15,515 nt of DNA, from positions 853 to 16,367 of the forward strand of contig DCWQ01000037.1 in assembly GCA_002328185.1 (NCBI GenBank), written 5' to 3'. Position numbers and translations under genes: made by a program. Source of the DNA: Dehalococcoidia bacterium UBA2158 (GTDB lineage: Bacteria > Chloroflexota > Dehalococcoidia > Lucifugimonadales > UBA3495). Below the pieces are notes generated by a model. That model was given only the letters and a program-made list of their open reading frames with translations, was not told the DNA's origin and searched no databases. This document shows positions 1 through 7,150 of this stretch, one piece after another (the first letter of the stretch is position 1; the number at the start of each line of letters is the position of its first letter).

Positions 1-3000
1 TGCCACCAAGCGGCGAAGTTGTCGTCGCCGTGTTTCTCTTTCAGGCGGGCTAGGTGGGCTTTGACCTGGACCAACACCTGCAGGTTGTTGCTCTCGGCCA
101 GTTGGTATGTGCGGCCGGCCCAAAGTAGCGCTCCGGGGATGTCGTCCAGCTCTTCTGCCACCATGCCTAGTTGGCCGTAGGTGCGGCAGATGCGGTTCAA
201 GTCCTGAAGTTCTTCAAAGATGTCCCGGGCTTTTCCGTACCATTCCTCGGCCGTGTCCAGGTCCTTCTGCTCGTGAAATAGCACGCCCAATTGGCGGCAC
301 TCGTCGCCCTCGGACCTGCGGTCGCCTACCTCTTGCCACTTTTCCAAGGCCATCATGTACCAGTGCTCGGCGTCATCGACGAACATCTCCCGGGCCTGCT
401 CAACCAGTCCCAAATGATGAAATTCGACGCCCATCTGAGCGGCGTTGCCCATGCGGTCGCTGACCTGAAGGGCCTGTTGGTACCAGTTCTCGGCTTCGTC
501 GAACTGGTACTGAGCGTGGCAGACCGTGCCCAAGGAGTGGTAGACCAGGACGGCGTTCTCCTCGTCCCTGTTTTCCTCCAGGATCTCCCGAGCCCGCTGA
601 TACCAACTGGCGGCCTCGTCGTATTCGAACTTGTACTGGGAGCACAAGCCCAGGGATCGGTAGTCCTTGACCATCTCTTCGGCGTCGCCCACTCGCTGGT
701 GTATCTCCAGGGCTTTGCTGAACCATTCCTTGGCTTCGGTGTAGCGTCGGCGGTACTGGCAGACCATGCCCAGGCCGTAATAATCGTCGGCCACCGGCTC
801 TTGGTCTTCTCCGTCTTCGATGATGGCCAGCGACTGTGTATAGAGCTCCTGGGCTTCCTCAAGCTGCCAGCGGTTCTGGGCTACCTGGCCCATCTGGTGG
901 AACACCGCGGCGGTGCGGGGATCGGTCTCGCCGTCTTCCTTTTGCGCAAGGTATTCAAGAAGCTCTTTGTTCAGGGTGTCGGCTCTTTCGAACTCCTTGG
1001 TCTCGATGCACTCGCTGGCCTCGGTGCCCATCAGATACAGCCAGAGTTGTATGCCGCCGGACTTCTCCGCTTCTTCGGCGGTTACGCCGGTGGTCTCAAG
1101 CAACTGGCGGCGCAGCCGGCGCAGTTCTGGGTAGCGCTTCTGCATGCGGAAGACCTGCGCCAGCGGCTGGACCAGCAACTGAGCGTTCTCCCACTGGCCT
1201 GCTTCAAGGGAGAGGGCCAAAGCCTGGGTGATGTTTCCCTCCTCGGCCAAGATGGCGGTGGTGCCGGCGTCCTGGTTCTCATAGAGGGTCTCCATGAAGT
1301 AGTCGGCGGTGTCGGCGTAAACGCGCACGACCTCGTGCTCCAGTTGTTGGATGGCGCTCTGAGGGAACTGACGGTAGAGGCTGCGTCCCAGGAACCAGGG
1401 CAGCGACGGATGTATCTGGTAGACGCTGGGGGTGATGGGCTCCAGGAAACCGCCGGAGCGGGCGTTCCGGAGGAGGGTCCGGCAGGCGCCGTAGCCAAGC
1501 TGTTCGCCGGTCACAGACTTGTAGGCCTGTCCCTCGCTGGTGATGTGGGTTAGGACGTCCATCATGACCCGGCTGCGAAACATCGAAAGGAATGGCAGAT
1601 GCGTCCGGCTGCGGTGTGTCATGCGGCTGAAGGCGTGGTCCATGACTACGGTCAGGTATGCAGGGCGACCTTCTTCGTCGGCGCCGGGCTCGTGCTTTTC
1701 CAGTTCGGACCCGAGTTCACCCACCAAGACCGAGGCCGGGACATCTTTCAGCAGAGGTAGGGCGATTTCCATGGCCAGGGGATGGCCGTCCACTAGCTCC
1801 AAGATTTGAAGGTACTCGGGGCCCAGGCGCATGGGGTCTGCGCCGGCTTCTTCGAGCAATCTCGTGCCTAAAACGATCCGGTCGGCGCAGGCCAGTCCGC
1901 CCAGGCGGTAGCTGCCGTGGGGCACGGTGAGCCAGGGTTCGTTGTCGCGGCGGCTTACTAATAACGTCCATGTCTGCCCGCCCTCGGACACCTCTTTGAT
2001 GAAGGAATCCAGGTCGGCCATCTCAGCATCGTCCAGCAGCCCCGGCGCGCCAGTGGGGAATCCGGCCAGGTTCTGTAGACTGTCGAAGACCAGCAAGGCT
2101 GGGTTCTCTTTCAGATAGTCCACCACCCAGGTGCGGCGGTCTGCATTCTTGAGGTCCGCGAAACCCAGTCCAGCTAAGGAAGTGCCGATCTCGTGGAGCA
2201 CGCGCTCTAGTCCGGCGCCAACTTCGAACGCCGAGTAAAAGACGCCCCCGGAACGTCCGCCGGTGTTGTGCAGCCACGAGGCCAAGCCCAGGGCCAGCTC
2301 AGACTTGCCCGTGCCCACGTCGCCCGACAGCATGACCACCGGCGACTGGCGGAACCGGCGCTCCAGGTCCAACAACTCGGCGTTGCGGCCAATCAAGCCG
2401 TAGGGGCCGCCCCGGGGCAGTTCGGTGCCGGAGGTCCCCCGTTCCGGTTGGGGCATGCCGGGGACGGGGGCTGCCGTTTCCTCGACCACTATGGCTTCCG
2501 GAGAATAGTTCTGGGACTCGAAGACTATTGGTACGGTCCAGTCCCATGAGACCAACGGGCCGGTGGCTGAAGGGCGCTGGGGGTGGTCCATCATGGCTCG
2601 GCGAATGGTGGCCACGGTCTGGGCGACGGGCGTGCCGCCGCTGAGGCTCCGGAAGAGGCTCTCGCAGAACAAGACCCGGCCCGCTCCGGCTATCGGGAGC
2701 GGTGCGATGACGACCTGGGGGACGCCGCTATGTGCCAGCCCCGCAGCGAATGAAATAACGTCGTTCAGTGCGCTGGAAGACGAGGCATTGATCAGCATCA
2801 CCGGTGTCTGGGTCCTGCTAAGTGATCCGGCCAGAGTCGTAGCGTCTACAGACGTAACTCCCCCGGCGTTGTCTTCCATGGAGATGCCATTGCTATCGAT
2901 GGTGAACCCGTTGAAGTGGACCAGGTGGTAGTGGCCCGGCTTGGCAGCCAGATGTTCCCGAAGACTGGCTTCAGAAGACGGACGCAGGCAGTCAAGTTCT

Positions 3001-3569
3001 GCCGATACTGTCAGTGACTCAAGGGCTGTCAGCGCCTCGGTTGCGATGCTGCCAGACCCATCTCCGGTCGGCGGGAGCAGAAGCAGAATGTTCAGTTGGT
3101 CCGTGGGCAGTTGCCCGGAGAAGTCTTCTTGTGGTTCGGCGGACATACGCCTGGAGACTCCGGCCAATTGCGAGGCCAGATAGGTCTCGCCGCCGTTATT
3201 CAGAAGTTCCCAGGGAAGGTTGAGGAACTCGGGGCGGGTGGAGACGATGGAAAGCAGGGGTTGTTCGTTCTGACCGGCCTCCTCCAGTAGCGATCGGGCC
3301 TCTTCGTTGGCGCCGAACACGGATCGGAACAACAGCAGGCCCAGGTCTTTCAGGCCGGTTTCCACTTTTGTGGCCCTGGTCGTCGCTTCACCGAACGTGT
3401 TTTCCGGGTATTCGGTGAAGTACCAGCGAATCTCCGCCGATTCCGCGTCGGTGAGCGGGAGTGGGAAGTTGGCTGGTGGAGCGGTCTCGGGTTCGCCGGT
3501 CCCGCTGATATATGAGAGTTGCACCTGGGCCGAGTCGGCCAGGTCCACTATTTGCAGTAAGTCCGTCAA
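1..3569 (-). CDS. CHAT-like / STAND P-loop NTPase / TPR repeat protein (3' end outside window)
   Basis: One minus-strand frame stays open for 1189 codons and leaves the window at position 1, so the C-terminus is missing. Start chosen: TTG at 3569, with GGAGG at 3575-3579 five bases upstream; an in-frame TGA lies at 3621-3623 and the first in-frame ATG is much too far inside. Residues ~60-350 resemble a CHAT domain (LPLTDAES...IRWYF, a strand ending HFNG at 218-221, LINAS at 259-263, then the GVPQVVIAPLPI segment). Residues ~390-640 are an NTPase: IGRNAEL (393-399), Walker A GDVGTGKS (416-423), Walker B LLVFD (492-496), LVSRR, and DGHPLA (594-599), the NB-ARC GLPL equivalent. Residues ~885-1189 hold at least seven ~40-residue TPRs. 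The fold order is that of STAND signalling ATPases (nucleotide switch plus TPR sensor). The CHAT catalytic His and Cys positions read Phe222 and Ser263. Function inferred: signalling or defence-type switch; partner unknown. Confidence 0.9.
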   Translation of the reverse strand, partial: MTDLLQIVDLADSAQVQLSYISGTGEPETAPPANFPLPLTDAESAEIRWYFTEYPENTFGEATTRATKVETGLKDLGLLLFRSVFGANEEARSLLEEAGQNEQPLLSIVSTRPEFLNLPWELLNNGGETYLASQLAGVSRRMSAEPQEDFSGQLPTDQLNILLLLPPTGDGSGSIATEALTALESLTVSAELDCLRPSSEASLREHLAAKPGHYHLVHFNGFTIDSNGISMEDNAGGVTSVDATTLAGSLSRTQTPVMLINASSSSALNDVISFAAGLAHSGVPQVVIAPLPIAGAGRVLFCESLFRSLSGGTPVAQTVATIRRAMMDHPQRPSATGPLVSWDWTVPIVFESQNYSPEAIVVEETAAPVPGMPQPERGTSGTELPRGGPYGLIGRNAELLDLERRFRQSPVVMLSGDVGTGKSELALGLASWLHNTGGRSGGVFYSAFEVGAGLERVLHEIGTSLAGLGFADLKNADRRTWVVDYLKENPALLVFDSLQNLAGFPTGAPGLLDDAEMADLDSFIKEVSEGGQTWTLLVSRRDNEPWLTVPHGSYRLGGLACADRIVLGTRLLEEAGADPMRLGPEYLQILELVDGHPLAMEIALPLLKDVPASVLVGELGSELEKHEPGADEEGRPAYLTVVMDHAFSRMTHRSRTHLPFLSMFRSRVMMDVLTHITSEGQAYKSVTGEQLGYGACRTLLRNARSGGFLEPITPSVYQIHPSLPWFLGRSLYRQFPQSAIQQLEHEVVRVYADTADYFMETLYENQDAGTTAILAEEGNITQALALSLEAGQWENAQLLVQPLAQVFRMQKRYPELRRLRRQLLETTGVTAEEAEKSGGIQLWLYLMGTEASECIETKEFERADTLNKELLEYLAQKEDGETDPRTAAVFHQMGQVAQNRWQLEEAQELYTQSLAIIEDGEDQEPVADDYYGLGMVCQYRRRYTEAKEWFSKALEIHQRVGDAEEMVKDYRSLGLCSQYKFEYDEAASWYQRAREILEENRDEENAVLVYHSLGTVCHAQYQFDEAENWYQQALQVSDRMGNAAQMGVEFHHLGLVEQAREMFVDDAEHWYMMALEKWQEVGDRRSEGDECRQLGVLFHEQKDLDTAEEWYGKARDIFEELQDLNRICRTYGQLGMVAEELDDIPGALLWAGRTYQLAESNNLQVLVQVKAHLARLKEKHGDDNFAAWW

Positions 3570-3574
3570 AGGGG

Positions 3575-3579
3575 CCTCC
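3575..3579 (-). promoter_or_regulatory. Shine-Dalgarno site fixing a TTG start
   Basis: GGAGG on the minus strand lies five bases before TTG at 3569-3567. It settles the start of the CHAT-NTPase-TPR gene, which otherwise has no ATG before about residue 138. Translation from this TTG gives an N-terminus (TDLLQIVDLADSAQVQLSY) that fits the strand pattern preceding CHAT domains. Confidence 0.75.
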
Positions 3580-3752
3580 GGGGTAAAACGGCCCGCCAGG
3601 TGGGGCCGGAAAACGTTGATTCAGGCTGAGAATGAATCTCAGAACCATATTATCATCGGGCAGAATGCCAGTTCAACGACTCGTGCCTGCGAGCGAGGCA
3701 ACTTGCCATATGGTACCGCTCAGGCGTGAGAAAGACCTCTTGCCGCCCAATA

Positions 3753-3852
3753 CCGCTCATAGTGAGCTTGTCGAAGGACGCCCGCAAGAGTACTTGCCGT
3801 TAAGACGTACTTATGCGAAGTGGAGGTGGTTCGACAAGCTCACCATGAGCGG
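3753..3852. repeat. Intergenic inverted repeat, 23-bp arms
   Basis: The left arm is 3753-3775 and the right arm 3830-3852. They are reverse complements with one mismatch, separated by a 54-bp loop. The right arm contains TTCGACAAGCTCACCATGAG. No U-tract follows, so it is unlike the other terminators in this window. From memory, closely similar GTTCGACAAGCTCA-type palindromes recur in intergenic DNA of many environmental bacteria, suggesting a dispersed, possibly mobile, short repeat. Copy number in this genome cannot be judged from one window. Confidence 0.75.
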
Positions 3853-3904
3853 ACGGGTGAACCTTTGCCATCCATCCTCGAACCACCGGGGCCAGCGTCA
3901 GGCG

Positions 3905-5161
3905 TCAGTCGATGCTCCAGTTGGCGTGATGGCTGGCCTCGGCTTGCAGATGATCGACGATCCAGTCCTCAACCGACTTCGCAACGTAAAAAGTGGGCAT
4001 AAGCAGGTCGCCGTCATTAAAGACTCGTCCCTCTGACCTTGCCCGGTCCGCCGACTTTGATCCGGGCATCATCCGTATTCCCACCCTTAGGTTTGCCACC
4101 GCCGGGTTGATATCCCGCAGAAAGTCCAGTTTTTGCTCCACGGTTTCGCGGGTTTCTCCGGGGGCGCCGAAGGTCTGACCTACGGTGTAGGGCAATCCGG
4201 CGTCCTCACACAAGCGGCAGACTTGCAGCATATGGTCCAGGCGGACAGCCAGGTCCTCCAGGTCAAGGGCATCGACCACCAGGTCGCCGATTATCACCAA
4301 CCCGCAGCCTGATTCCTTCATCAGGTCGATCAATTCCCGGTCGCAGTTCTCGGGAACAAGGCCGGTGTTCCATTCGAGCTTCAGATCAGCGTCGATCAGG
4401 GCTTGGCAAAATAGCTTGGCGTTGTCGGGCGGGATGTTGAAACCGTTGGCGATGAAGAAGAATTTACTCAGTCCCAGCCGCTGCCCCAGGTCCTTCACTT
4501 CGGCGATCACTTCGGGGATGGGCCGCAGGTTCTTTTCGGCAGACTGGTTGCCGAACCACTTGGTGATAACACCGATGCCGAATCCAGCCTCGGCGTACCG
4601 GTCCAAGTCTAGGTCTTCTAAGCGCGGCGGCTTCATAACCCCGGATGTCGATTGTTGTTCAATCACCGTGGTCTTGCCATCTTCGCGGTACACCAGGCCA
4701 GGCAAGTCTTTGTAGGACGTTCCTCGTTCGAGACGATCAGCCAGGTCGGAGAAAGAATCGCCGCCTCCGCCTGTAATTCCCAGGTCAGGCCCGATCAAGT
4801 TGAAGCATTCCACTGGGAGGATGCTGAACGCCGGCCCGCCACAGACGATGGTGGCTTGGCTGATCGATCGAACCAGGTCCGTGACCGCTTTGGTGATGGG
4901 AAGCACCGAACTTGGGTTCAGATTGCTGCCATTGTCCAGGTTTCGCATGGACAGTCCCACCATGTCGGGTTGAAAGTTTTTCACCGCACTTTCAACTTCA
5001 TTTAGGTAGTCATCGGCAAACATGAGGTCCAGCATTCTGGTGCTGTGCCTTTCAGGATCCAGGTACCCGGCGATATAGGCCAAGCCCAGCGGAAGGGGCT
5101 GGGCCTGAAGGTTGTTCATGTAGCGCCCGTGGCGGTTGGTTGCGATCAGCAGGACTTTCAT
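3905..5161 (-). CDS. B12-binding/radical-SAM-fold protein lacking the CX3CX2C cluster motif
   Basis: The product is 418 aa. Residues 1-~150 form a cobalamin-binding-type Rossmann domain (MKVLLIATN, PLGLAYIAGYL, MVGLSMRN, IVCGGPAFS), as in BchE-like B12-dependent radical SAM enzymes. Residues ~185-400 follow the radical SAM barrel pattern (FFFIANGFNIPP, LEWNTGLVPENC, GQTFGAPGETRETVEQ). Where relatives have TKRGCPxxCxYC, this protein reads TKWFGNQSAEKNLRP (200-214) with no cysteine, so no [4Fe-4S]/SAM chemistry is expected at the usual site. The six scattered cysteine-containing segments, including CRLC at 315-318, do not replace it. Start: ATG at 5161, because longer frames run into the preceding gene, whose stop lies 4 bp upstream; the Shine-Dalgarno is weak, implying translational coupling. 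Its role could be cobalamin binding, scaffolding or regulation beside the ThDP enzyme. That is inference. Confidence 0.85.
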   Translation of the reverse strand: MKVLLIATNRHGRYMNNLQAQPLPLGLAYIAGYLDPERHSTRMLDLMFADDYLNEVESAVKNFQPDMVGLSMRNLDNGSNLNPSSVLPITKAVTDLVRSISQATIVCGGPAFSILPVECFNLIGPDLGITGGGGDSFSDLADRLERGTSYKDLPGLVYREDGKTTVIEQQSTSGVMKPPRLEDLDLDRYAEAGFGIGVITKWFGNQSAEKNLRPIPEVIAEVKDLGQRLGLSKFFFIANGFNIPPDNAKLFCQALIDADLKLEWNTGLVPENCDRELIDLMKESGCGLVIIGDLVVDALDLEDLAVRLDHMLQVCRLCEDAGLPYTVGQTFGAPGETRETVEQKLDFLRDINPAVANLRVGIRMMPGSKSADRARSEGRVFNDGDLLMPTFYVAKSVEDWIVDHLQAEASHHANWSID

Positions 5162-5165
5162 ATGT

Positions 5166-6881
5166 TTAAGTCTGCCCTGCCCGCCAGGCGCCGGCCCGCC
5201 AGTCGTCGGGGCTGGGACCTGGATCGATGATGACGTCGACCACCGCCGGGCGTCCCGAGGCTTGAGCCGCTCTGAGAGCGTCGGGCAGATCCTTGGAGTC
5301 GCTGACCTGCACACCCCAGGCGCCCATGCCCTCGGCCACCGTGGCGTTGTTGGTGGGATGGAACTCAGAGGCGATCTTGTGTCCCTCGGGCTGGTGGTCG
5401 TTGACCATCCCCAGGGTGCCGTTGTTGAAGACCACGCATATGATGGGTAGGTCGTACTGCACGGCCGTGGAGATTGCGTTGACCACCATCATGTAGCCGC
5501 CGTCGCCGGTCACAGCGACCACCGGCTGGTCGGGGTAGACCAACTTCAGTCCCACTGCGGCCGGCAGCGCCCAACCCATACCCGCAGTGCCGCCAGGGCT
5601 GTAGAACGTGTTGGCCTGCTGGGCCCGGTAGAGATGGGCCATCCAGGTGCGGTTGTTGCCGGCGTCCAGCGTGTAGATGGTCGAAGGGTCCATGGTCGCC
5701 TGTAGCTGGGCGATCAGCCGCTGGGGTTTCACCGGTGAGCTGTCTTCGTGCATCTCCGGCTGGTCGTGGTAGCCGCCCGAGTCGCGCCTGTCAGGCATGC
5801 TGTTGGTCCAGTCCTTCCGCCCGGAGTTGTCCGGCGGGGCGGCTGTGGACGCCTCAACCATCTGCTCCAGGATGACTTTCGCGTCACCAATGAGGCCTAG
5901 TTCCACCGGGAAGGACCATCCGGCGTTGCGCTCGTCGATGTCGATTTGGATGATGCGCTGCCGGTTGGGGTCGAAGATGTCGGGACGCTCGCCCACGGTC
6001 TCCTGGGAGCGTAGCAGCGCGCCGATTACTATCACGGTGTCGGCGCCACCCACCGCCCTGTTGGCAGTGTCCTGGCCGTAGGTGCCGACCATGCCCAAGG
6101 CCAGCGGATGGTCCTCGGAGATGGCGCTCTTGCCCTTGTAGCTGGTAGCGACGGGAATGCCCCATTGCTCGGCCAGTTCTTGTAGCTGGGCGTGGGCGCG
6201 GGCCACGTGTACCCCGTTGCCGGCGATGATCACCGGCTTGCGGGACTCGCTGATTACCTGGATGGCGCGCTGGATGTCCACCGGCGCGCTGGCTGGCTTA
6301 GCTGTGTTCAGGAACCCCGAGGCGTTGTGGATGAAAGGCGGAGATTCCACGTCCACCTCTCCGCTGATGGCCGCCGAGCGCATGAGCACCGTGGTCGGAC
6401 CCGGGCGGCCGCTGACGGCGTGTTTGATGGCCATTTGCGTGCCTAGAACGGCCTCTTTGGGGCTGGTGGCCAGGGTTGTGTACTTGGTCATGGACTTGAA
6501 GATCGACTGCAGGTCGATGCTGCCGTACTCTCCGGCGCCCGACTGGTTGGCAGGGCGCTGCGCCGCTCCGCCGTCTGAGGTGTCAGTGATCACCAACATC
6601 GGGGAACTGCTGAGCATGGCCTCCATGATTCCAAACGTAGCGTTGGAGCCGATGAACAGGCCTTGGCCCATGATGGCGGCCGGTTTCCCGGAAGCCCGAC
6701 CGTACGCGTCGGCCATGATGGCTGCAACCTGCTCGTGGCGCACTAAGATGGTCTTGATGCGGTCTTGTTTCGATTCAAGTATCTGGAAGATCTGGCCGGT
6801 GCCGCCTCCGGGAATGCCGAAGACGTATTCGATACCGGCTTCCTCCAGAGTCTGGACGATCATCTCACTAGCTGATGGCAT
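5166..6881 (-). CDS. Thiamine-diphosphate-dependent enzyme, acetolactate synthase-like (paralogue 1)
   Basis: The product is 571 aa, the usual size for this family. Order: Pyr domain (1-~175) with the ThDP-activating glutamate in RHEQ (E50); a central Rossmann domain (~200-345) containing KPVIIAGNGV; PP domain (~385-560) with GDGG at 459-462 and NN at 486-487, the GDG-X~24-NN Mg-ThDP motif. Family reactions are decarboxylation of a 2-keto acid or carboligation, as in acetolactate synthase, sulfopyruvate decarboxylase or glyoxylate carboligase. The substrate cannot be read. Residues 347-385 form a loose polar linker (Asp, Ser and Gly rich). The Pyr domain has GQGLFIGSN instead of the common GPGATN, so a housekeeping acetolactate synthase is unlikely. 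Start: ATG at 6881 with AAGGA seven bases upstream; a GTG at 6920 has none. Promoter at 6941-6969; the radical-SAM-fold gene follows after 4 bp. Confidence 0.92.
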   Translation of the reverse strand: MPSASEMIVQTLEEAGIEYVFGIPGGGTGQIFQILESKQDRIKTILVRHEQVAAIMADAYGRASGKPAAIMGQGLFIGSNATFGIMEAMLSSSPMLVITDTSDGGAAQRPANQSGAGEYGSIDLQSIFKSMTKYTTLATSPKEAVLGTQMAIKHAVSGRPGPTTVLMRSAAISGEVDVESPPFIHNASGFLNTAKPASAPVDIQRAIQVISESRKPVIIAGNGVHVARAHAQLQELAEQWGIPVATSYKGKSAISEDHPLALGMVGTYGQDTANRAVGGADTVIVIGALLRSQETVGERPDIFDPNRQRIIQIDIDERNAGWSFPVELGLIGDAKVILEQMVEASTAAPPDNSGRKDWTNSMPDRRDSGGYHDQPEMHEDSSPVKPQRLIAQLQATMDPSTIYTLDAGNNRTWMAHLYRAQQANTFYSPGGTAGMGWALPAAVGLKLVYPDQPVVAVTGDGGYMMVVNAISTAVQYDLPIICVVFNNGTLGMVNDHQPEGHKIASEFHPTNNATVAEGMGAWGVQVSDSKDLPDALRAAQASGRPAVVDVIIDPGPSPDDWRAGAWRAGQT

Positions 6882-6940
6882 TTTCTGTTCCTTGGTCAGC
6901 TTCAATTTCGGGGCGGTCACGCCCGGTGATTTCTGTGGCG

Positions 6941-6969
6941 ATGATACCCTTCACCCATAACCCGGTCAA
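6941..6969 (-). promoter_or_regulatory. Promoter of the minus-strand ThDP/radical-SAM-fold operon
   Basis: On the minus strand, TTGACC (6964-6969) and TATCAT (6941-6946) are exactly 17 bp apart, matching five of six consensus bases each. Transcription would begin near 6934, about 50 bases before the ATG at 6881. The same two hexamers at the same spacing form the opposing promoter. Confidence 0.75.
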
Positions 6970-7019
6970 GAAATATTTGCTATGCCTGACCGGTGCCTGC
7001 AGATTGGGTATCCTTAAAC

Positions 7020-7046
7020 CCGGTTGCACCGGTTGTACCGGTTGAC
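7020..7046. repeat. Three tandem 9-bp repeats overlapping a -35 box (likely operator)
   Basis: Three consecutive units, CCGGTTGCA, CCGGTTGTA and CCGGTTGAC, occupy 7020-7028, 7029-7037 and 7038-7046. The last covers most of the plus-strand -35 hexamer. Two units contain the palindrome ACCGGT across the junction, and another ACCGGT lies near 6991. Repeats of this spacing between divergent promoters usually bind a regulator. No regulator gene adjoins them, so the ligand and the direction of control are unknown. Confidence 0.6.
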
Positions 7047-7070
7047 CCCTATTGAGCGCAGGCGTATCAT
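7042..7070 (+). promoter_or_regulatory. Promoter of the plus-strand ThDP/amidase operon
   Basis: TTGACC (7042-7047) and TATCAT (7065-7070) are 17 bp apart, each matching five of six consensus bases. Transcription would start near 7077, leaving a leader of about 74 bases before the ATG at 7151. The leader shows no recognisable riboswitch core. Confidence 0.75.
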
Positions 7071-7150
7071 CCCCTCAACCTGAGGCGGGACAGGCACGGC
7101 TATTCGCTTGGGTATCCCGCTGTCTACTCAACCCCGATAAGAGAGGAATC

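Larger units (their letters stand above)
3570..3904. other. Non-coding gap between the radical-SAM-fold gene and the CHAT gene
   Basis: This 335-bp gap separates two minus-strand genes. Its main structure is the 23-bp inverted repeat at 3753-3852. A weak minus-strand promoter candidate is TTGAAC (3671-3676) with TAATAT (3647-3652) 18 bp away; each matches four of six consensus bases, so it is only suggestive. No convincing gene was found; open frames here lack ribosome-binding sites and recognisable sequence. Confidence 0.5.

Noticed and set aside
291..1553. Long plus-strand open frame (420 codons) opposite the TPR region
   Set aside because: It mirrors the codon structure of the minus-strand TPR protein, has no ribosome-binding site or recognisable domain, and its composition (Leu/Val/Gly rich) is a complement artefact. 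The minus-strand frame shows clear TPR and NTPase motifs.
5162..5314. 51-residue N-terminal extension of the radical-SAM-fold protein
   Set aside because: It overlaps the coding end of the ThDP gene in another frame, is Arg/Pro/Ser rich and unlike any family N-terminus. MKVLLIATN at 5161 is the normal beginning of a B12-binding domain.
6882..6920. GTG start at 6920 for the minus-strand ThDP gene
   Set aside because: No Shine-Dalgarno precedes it, while ATG at 6881 has AAGGA at good spacing and begins the family-typical N-terminus.
7052..7150. TTG start at 7052 for the plus-strand ThDP gene
   Set aside because: It lies upstream of the predicted -10 box and the added 33 residues resemble no family sequence. 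ATG 7151 has a good ribosome site.
6882..7150. Possible TPP riboswitch between the two ThDP genes
   Set aside because: I could not find the CTGAGA and paired thi-box core on either strand. The region is better explained by promoters and CCGGTTG repeats.
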